Source: Sternotherus odoratus (taxonomy: Eukaryota; Chordata; Testudines; Kinosternidae). Taken from it: DNA of 64,000 bases. Made by a program: the position numbers and the translations under genes. This document shows, one piece after another, positions 58,200 to 64,000 of the stretch. Position 1 is the stretch's first letter. Every line of letters begins with the position of its first letter. The stretch is taken from NCBI GenBank assembly GCA_032164245.1, contig JAVMKO010000003.1:39496890-39560889 (forward strand). The letters run 5' to 3'. The notes below the pieces were generated by a model, which did not search any database, was not told the DNA's origin, and saw nothing but the letters and a program-made list of their open reading frames with translations.

Positions 58200-60944
58200 G
58201 CTTTCATCCAACATCCACTATCCCAAAACCCAAAACTAACCACGATCTCTTGCCATGACAAGAAACCAGCCCAATTTTTGATTCTTGGATTAAGAAACAA
58301 CGATCTAGAAAATCACAGATCAAGACATTTTCAGTTGCTAATAATCACATTTTTGCCACATGAGGGAATGAACAGAGGAGCACTATATCCAATTCCTTTG
58401 ATTTTGTTTCATTGAATTCATTGTTAATTCACTAATATCCACAGTCCTCAGGTGATATGCACTATGGTATGTCATAGCATCTGTTTCACAGCTGAATAGT
58501 CACTGTTTAAGTTATCCTTCCTCTCTCGCTGCTTTATGGTGTTTTCAGCTTTGCTGTTAGTCTTTGCTCATTCATGTCAACTGCCTTTACCCCTGTCTCC
58601 CTCCCCAGTATCATCTTGGCATCTAGATGAGTGGGTGGGATAATGTCTGTAGTCTGAAATATGGCAGGAGATTTACTGCCTCGTAAACACAAATGGAATC
58701 CTCACTCCCGTGAGCCAGTTAATTATAACTTTATCATTTTCCGCCACTGAATGTATGTAACATTTAATCTAAGAAAACCTTGGGAGATGCTTCAGAATTA
58801 GAGATGCTGGCAATGCAACTAAATAGCAATCACTCCCACCCCCTCCAAGAATTCACATTCTGCAAAGCGATTTTCCTCTAATTTAACACTGAAAAGATTC
58901 CTAGGAGGAACAGTTTGTCCTGAAGCTGGCATAATGTTGTACTAAACATTTGCCACTTATTGCTCTGCAAGCTGTTAAGCTTCCTGTGAAAGCATTAAGA
59001 TACTGTAGAAGCACACTTTTGTAAGCACAGTCCAATATCATTTTATTAAGGTATTGCGGCAATACCTATCTGGGAACAAAAGAGAGAGGAGTTGCATCAT
59101 TATATGGGCAGCAAATGGGGCAGGGGAACTCTTATATTAAATATACACACACAAATGTAATGCTATTCAACCATGAAGCCTTTTACCAGGAACAATGTGG
59201 GAGGCAAAAAAGACAACTTGGTGATTAGTGATGAGGACAACCTAGTGGTTAGTGATGAGGACAGACAAACAAACACAGGATAGACAAGCAGCATAGGGGT
59301 GAATATTAGGAAGTAGATGTAAGGTGCAATTATTGAATATGGAAAATAGAAAATAGGAGAGGAAAGAGGGCTGAAAGAGAGAAGGTATGGAAAGAAGGTG
59401 ATAGATCTCTAAATAGTGTCTAGAAATGAGTGAAAATTAATGGAGAAGATCATTTACTATTGGGGAAATTTCTGGGCAGACCCTCTATAGAAGCACAAAG
59501 AAGAAGGGCACAAGTTGGTACTTCTGTCTCCCACTGCATAGGAGCATCAGAATCTCATAGGGGAGAATGGTCCCTGCACTTGTTTCTTGTTTAATTCCTC
59601 TGTGGTTAATACTTGTCTGAAAGGAGTTGGGGAAAGGTAGCAAGATGAGGACCATATCCTCACCAACATCACCATGACCTGCATGCAGAGTTGATTGCGT
59701 GCTGCATCTTTCAAACAGTGAAGAAACAACCACCACCACCCTATGCTCTATAGAAACCACCAGCAGGAGTTCCTGGAATTTCTTCCCAGAACATGCCCCC
59801 AGTCCACACCTTCTCTCCCATGTGTGACTGAATGGCAGAATCCTGGCCTGTATTGTTGATACCGAACAATAAGAGCCAAACTCCAGAAAAAGAAAGAAAG
59901 CTCTAGTAAAAGGATTGTTATGATGGAGGTTATACTTGGTAGCCAAGTCTTTGATCTATGGGCAATCACAGACCTTACTGAAGCTGAGGGGGCTTCTAGC
60001 TGTCATTCTTCTGGCTAAATGGAAGAAAGAATTAAGGTCCTTTAAGGACTAAGTTAGCTGAAATAATAGAAGCCAAGACCCAAAGTACTCGTCTTATGGA
60101 AGGCCCAAGTAAGCTCTAACTGAGGGAGAAACAAGTGAAATCAGATTATAACCACAGGGCCAGGCACTGATTGGATTGCAGCTGTGTATGTCTCTCTACA
60201 TGTCATAAGCAGAAGGCAATTGAAATAGCCATGAGAAAGCCAGAAAAGCAGTGGTAGTATGGCCCAGTAGAGGAAACTCAAAAATAGAGTTTCTTTTTGA
60301 CAGAGTGCTGCCTGGAAAAGCAGACTTAGAACTGTGAGCAATGAAACTGACTCCTGATGTTTGTTCTTATTGCCTCCTGTTATTTGGCCTAACATGTGCC
60401 TGCTACTCCCTACAAAGCAAGACTTGGTCTTGATTATTTTTTGCTATGTGTGAAGCTGCTGTATTGGGCCTGAAGCAGAAGCCCTTTCAGGATTGGCCAA
60501 AAAAAATTAATCTTAATTAGCTTGCACCTAAATTAAGATATTGGATATCTTAAAAGACATCACTAAATACAACGTATCAAGAAAACTGAAGTAACATGTT
60601 TTAGTAAATATTCAAAGCAAAGATAAAATAGCAAAATTCCAACATGCCTTTTTCCTTGTCTCCTCCCCCTGTAAATTGACCTGCTTTCTCCCTTTACATT
60701 TTGGGCTTCTTTCTGTGATTTCTCTCAAGAACCAATTACTGACTTACACCCTAATCTGCTTTAACTTCTGATTTAATGCAACTCCACCATTCTCTACCCC
60801 TCAGTAGATACTAAAAGATGGGCCTGATCCTACAGCCCATATTCATATTAATTTTCCTTTTGTAGTCAACGCATTTGTTATGCCAACCTGAGCACTGACC
60901 TTCCCCTGCCCTAATTTTAAACAACAGATTCTATACCACTGCAT
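58200..60944. other. Unassigned intergenic sequence
   Basis: Largely AT-rich. ORFs at 59485-59946 (minus) and 60141-60395 (minus) have no recognisable features. Confidence 0.4.
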
Positions 60945-61074
60945 GCATCCGACTAAGTGGGTATTAGCCCACAAAAACTTATGCTTCAATACTTTAGTTA
61001 GTTTTTAAGGTGCCACAGGACTCTTTGTCACTTCTGCAATTCCAGACTAACATGGCTACCTCTCTGGTTCTAGA
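60945..61074 (+). repeat. Short interspersed repeat, 'gtgccacaggactctttgt' family, monomer
   Basis: It is a full monomer from gcatccgactaagtgggtat through ggtgccacaggactctttgt to ggctacctctctggttct. It is the reverse complement of the copy at 8837-8967. Confidence 0.88.
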
Positions 61075-63609
61075 TTCAGTACCATATGTCATTGTACAGC
61101 AGAATAAATCAGGAGTAGATCTTTTGAAGTCAATGAAGATCTAGAATAAAATTGTAAGTGAATCGAGATGCAGACCTTCTTTTTCTGCCTCTTTTTCCCT
61201 TTGTATTGACTTGAATGATATTTGTGCTTCAAAAAGTACCTTAAGGGCCAAGTTCTAGTCTCAGTTACCTAGTGAAATAGACATCCACCAGAGTCACATT
61301 GATATGAATCTCAATGTCAGCCTTTATGTAAGTGTGTGTTTAAAATATATATGGCTATAGCCTAGAATAGTGTAAATTAGCATCACTCATTGATTTCAAT
61401 GAAGCTAAGGAAGATCTGGCCCGGAGTTAATAGCTTTTCTACATCTCTGCTGAGAAACTAGGCATACCTCAGAAATGCTGGCCCATATGTGGATTTTTGT
61501 GCCTGTTTGTGGAGAACAAGCCGTGTGAATGTTTTTTCAGAACATGTTCCACACTTAGCTAGTAACACGGCTGAGCTCAGGTTCTCAATACAGTGAAGCT
61601 ACCGCAGATTTATACCCATAGAATGGAGATCAGAGTACGAACTAACATCTTTTGCTGGACAGCATTCTCGCTGTCTTTCAAATAAAACCACTGAGCCTGA
61701 CTCTAATTGCATTCACCGTACTATAAATTCAATAGACCTCTGATGAAGACAATGGAGATATTCTGGCTTTACAGTGGTATAACTTAAAGCTGAATTTGGC
61801 CCCTCATGTGGAATGTGACACTAGTACAAACACTCACAGCTTTATAAAAGGTGTTGCTAAGCAACAAAAGTAACTATGGTTACCTGTATCTTAGAACTGA
61901 ACTACAGACTTGTGTGGATATTCATTCATTTGGAAAACACATTTTAAATGAATGTATCACAGTTCAAAATTGTCACTTCACAAAGATTGTTGTGATATTA
62001 ACACATTATAATAAATTGATTTTACCTCACTAGGTTCTGCTTGCTTAGCCTTAGACCCAGCAAGCTGTATCTCATTCACTTTCAACCATTTTGTGCACAA
62101 ACATGATTAGTAAAAAAAGCCCTACAGTTCATGGGATGCACATTTATAATGCTTTCATTAGAAAAATATTCGCAGGAAGCTTTGAAAGCTACACCAAGGC
62201 AGCATTGTTCCTTCAAAGACAAACATGAAATATCCTGCAATACTATTTCATTCTCAAAAAGACAGGTAACAAAGTACTGCATCAGGCTCCATTGCTACCT
62301 ATTACATTAGATTATTTTCTCAGTACTTAAATGTGACACCAATCCTGAGGCCCACACCAATGCTCTAATACTTGTGTGATATTTTAGGGTTCACACAGGC
62401 CACTGAGGGGCTCAATCACCATCTGCCATGTAACCCTGGGTGTTTTGTGACTATTCAGCTTTGGTCCAGAGCTCTGACTCACACCTGCCCCCAAGCCTCA
62501 CCCTGACTATACCCAACCTGGTTCCTCCTTGCAGGCTGACCTTAGTATGCTCCAGCTCTGAATTCAACCCATAATAGTGCTACTGCAGGAACCTGTCCCT
62601 CTCACTGACTCTCACAGAGAAAGTGTTAAGTTTGCTGCCTTTATCCTGTTAGCTGACTAGAAGCACTCACTTTACTGAACTTACACAGCACTGATCATTT
62701 ATAATGATAGGTAGTAAGTTTTATTAACATAGTATCACTTAATCCACATTTTTTGTTAAAGAACTAAAGGAAGAAATAGTTGCAACCAAATAAAAGTGAA
62801 AACACTTCTCTAACAGTTTAAAACTTAATCTAGAAAGATACAATCTTTGTTTCAGATGGTTTCTCTAACCCGCAATCTCCTGTCCACCTTCTGGCCAGGA
62901 CCCATCACTAAAATCAAATTGTTCTGTCTCCTAAGGTGAAGGCTAAAGATGGAGTCTTTCTGTGTTCCTTCTATCCCGAAAGGGATATCTGTATCTTACA
63001 GGTCAAGAAGGCCTGCTGGGGATTCTGTCTTGTGTGCCATGTTAATTCCCTGTCTTTTGAGTTCAGAATCAGGAAAACACTCACTGGTTTAGCTTGATGG
63101 CTTTGTTTCCTTCTAATATGTAAATTGAGATAAACCCACTTTCCTTTGCCTAGGACAGACCTGTTTATTACCTTTTCCTAGGCTAGGCTATCTGGTCTTA
63201 AACAACATACCAAGAGTATTCATAACTTCACAAATAATGTTAGGAAATACATTATATAATTATATTAATAACCACTGTGTTATTATGTTTCATATACCTC
63301 ACAAAGCATATTTAGTACAGATATTATTGCAGCAGTGGAGGGTGTGAATACAAGGGTGACTAGGGTCACAGCTTGGTATTTGTGTCCTTAGCTAAAGATT
63401 TCCATGAAAGAGAAAACGGATATGCATTGCTGATTCATAGATTCCAAGAACACCGGTGACAGAATTTTTCCCAAAATAATTCCTAGACCAGACCTTTTAG
63501 AAAAAATAGTCTATTTTGATTTAAAATTGCTAGTGATGGAGAATCCAGCATGACTCTTGGTAAATTGCTTCAATGATCAATTACTCTTACTATTAAAAAT
63601 TTACACCTT
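61075..63609. other. Unassigned intergenic sequence
   Basis: Old 'gaagtcaatg' motifs occur near 61125 and 61393. The block 62300-63350 has an LTR-like base composition, but I cannot define ends. Confidence 0.35.
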
Positions 63610-63705
63610 GGTGCCGCAGATGGGCCATGCAAATATAAACAAACTGTCTGGTGGCTTGCCAGTGGATTACCCTGACAGGCTGCATGTTGCCCACCACTGA
63701 CCTGT
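63610..63705 (+). repeat. hAT-type repeat fragment (7881-8209 family)
   Basis: aaacaaactgtctggtgg, ggattaccctgacaggc and gttgcccaccactga match the right half of the full element. Confidence 0.7.
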
Positions 63706-63709
63706 AAGT

Positions 63710-64000
63710 TGGTAATCAAGTCCCGCTCAAGCTTCTGTTTGTTAAGCTAAATAGACTCAAGAAGCTCAATCTATCACTGTAAGGTATGTTTTCTAATCCT
63801 TTGATCATTCTCATGGCTCTTCTCTGAACCTTCTCCAGTTCATCAACATCCCTCTTGAATTACAGGCAGCAGAACAGGACACAGTTGCACCAGCGCCAAA
63901 TACAGAGGTAAAATCACCTCTCAGCTCCTACTTCAGATTTCCATATTTACTCATCCAAGGAACAGTTTAGCTCTTCTGGTAACAGCTCATGTGTGAATAT
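63710..64000 (-). mobile_element. CR1/L2-like LINE fragment, cut by the window edge
   Basis: ttctctgaaccttctccagt, gaacaggacacagt and accagcgccaaatacagagg on the plus strand are reverse LINE 3' sequence of the same subfamily as 57600-58140. Confidence 0.75.

Noticed and set aside
1..64000. CRISPR arrays, bacterial operons or phage-type systems
   Set aside because: No spaced direct-repeat array or bacterial gene arrangement is present. All evidence points to vertebrate nuclear DNA.

Overview
The window is vertebrate nuclear DNA: AT-rich introns and intergenic sequence, a multi-exon gene with GT/AG introns, and a dense mix of CR1 LINEs, hAT-type DNA transposons, Helitrons, a Ty3-like LTR element and short repeats. 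The mixture (many CR1 copies, long interspersed families ending in motifs such as gtgccacaggactcttt, GC-rich hAT elements) fits a turtle best, or another non-avian archosauromorph. That assignment is inferred from repeat style, not from a database match.

The only host gene I can support is LGSN (lengsin, the eye-lens glutamine-synthetase-like protein), on the minus strand. It reads join(39881..39852, 22489..21484, 15933..15755, 13094..11895), giving four coding exons with matching phases and consensus splice sites. The predicted protein is 804 residues. The C-terminal half is a class I glutamine synthetase fold with eroded active-site motifs. The N-terminal third is a long charged, low-complexity tail that includes three exact-length 36-bp coding repeats. 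A TATA box and an initiator lie just upstream of the 10-codon first coding exon.

Layout: 1-11.5 kb is the 3' flank with MITEs, a 56-bp minisatellite, and an L2-like LINE split by a GC-rich repeat. 11.9-39.9 kb is LGSN. Its 17.4-kb first intron (22.5-39.9 kb) carries a CR1, a Helitron, a decayed INT-before-RT (Gmr1-like) Ty3 element with three nested insertions, and three hAT elements with perfect 8-bp target duplications. 40-64 kb is the 5' flank, with an internally deleted LINE bounded by a 12-bp duplication, a 5S rRNA copy, a solo LTR with a 5-bp duplication, a block of CR1 fragments, a second Helitron, a second Ty3 relic on the minus strand, a MITE with a perfect central palindrome, and older LINE fragments.

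The transposons, rather than a new gene system, hold the most unusual structure. Two Helitrons with different termini share one tandem repeat in opposite orientation. Two unrelated DNA transposons carry ZNF143/THAP11-like promoter motifs. Two short elements were inserted as inverted dimers, each with its own LINE-type target duplication.
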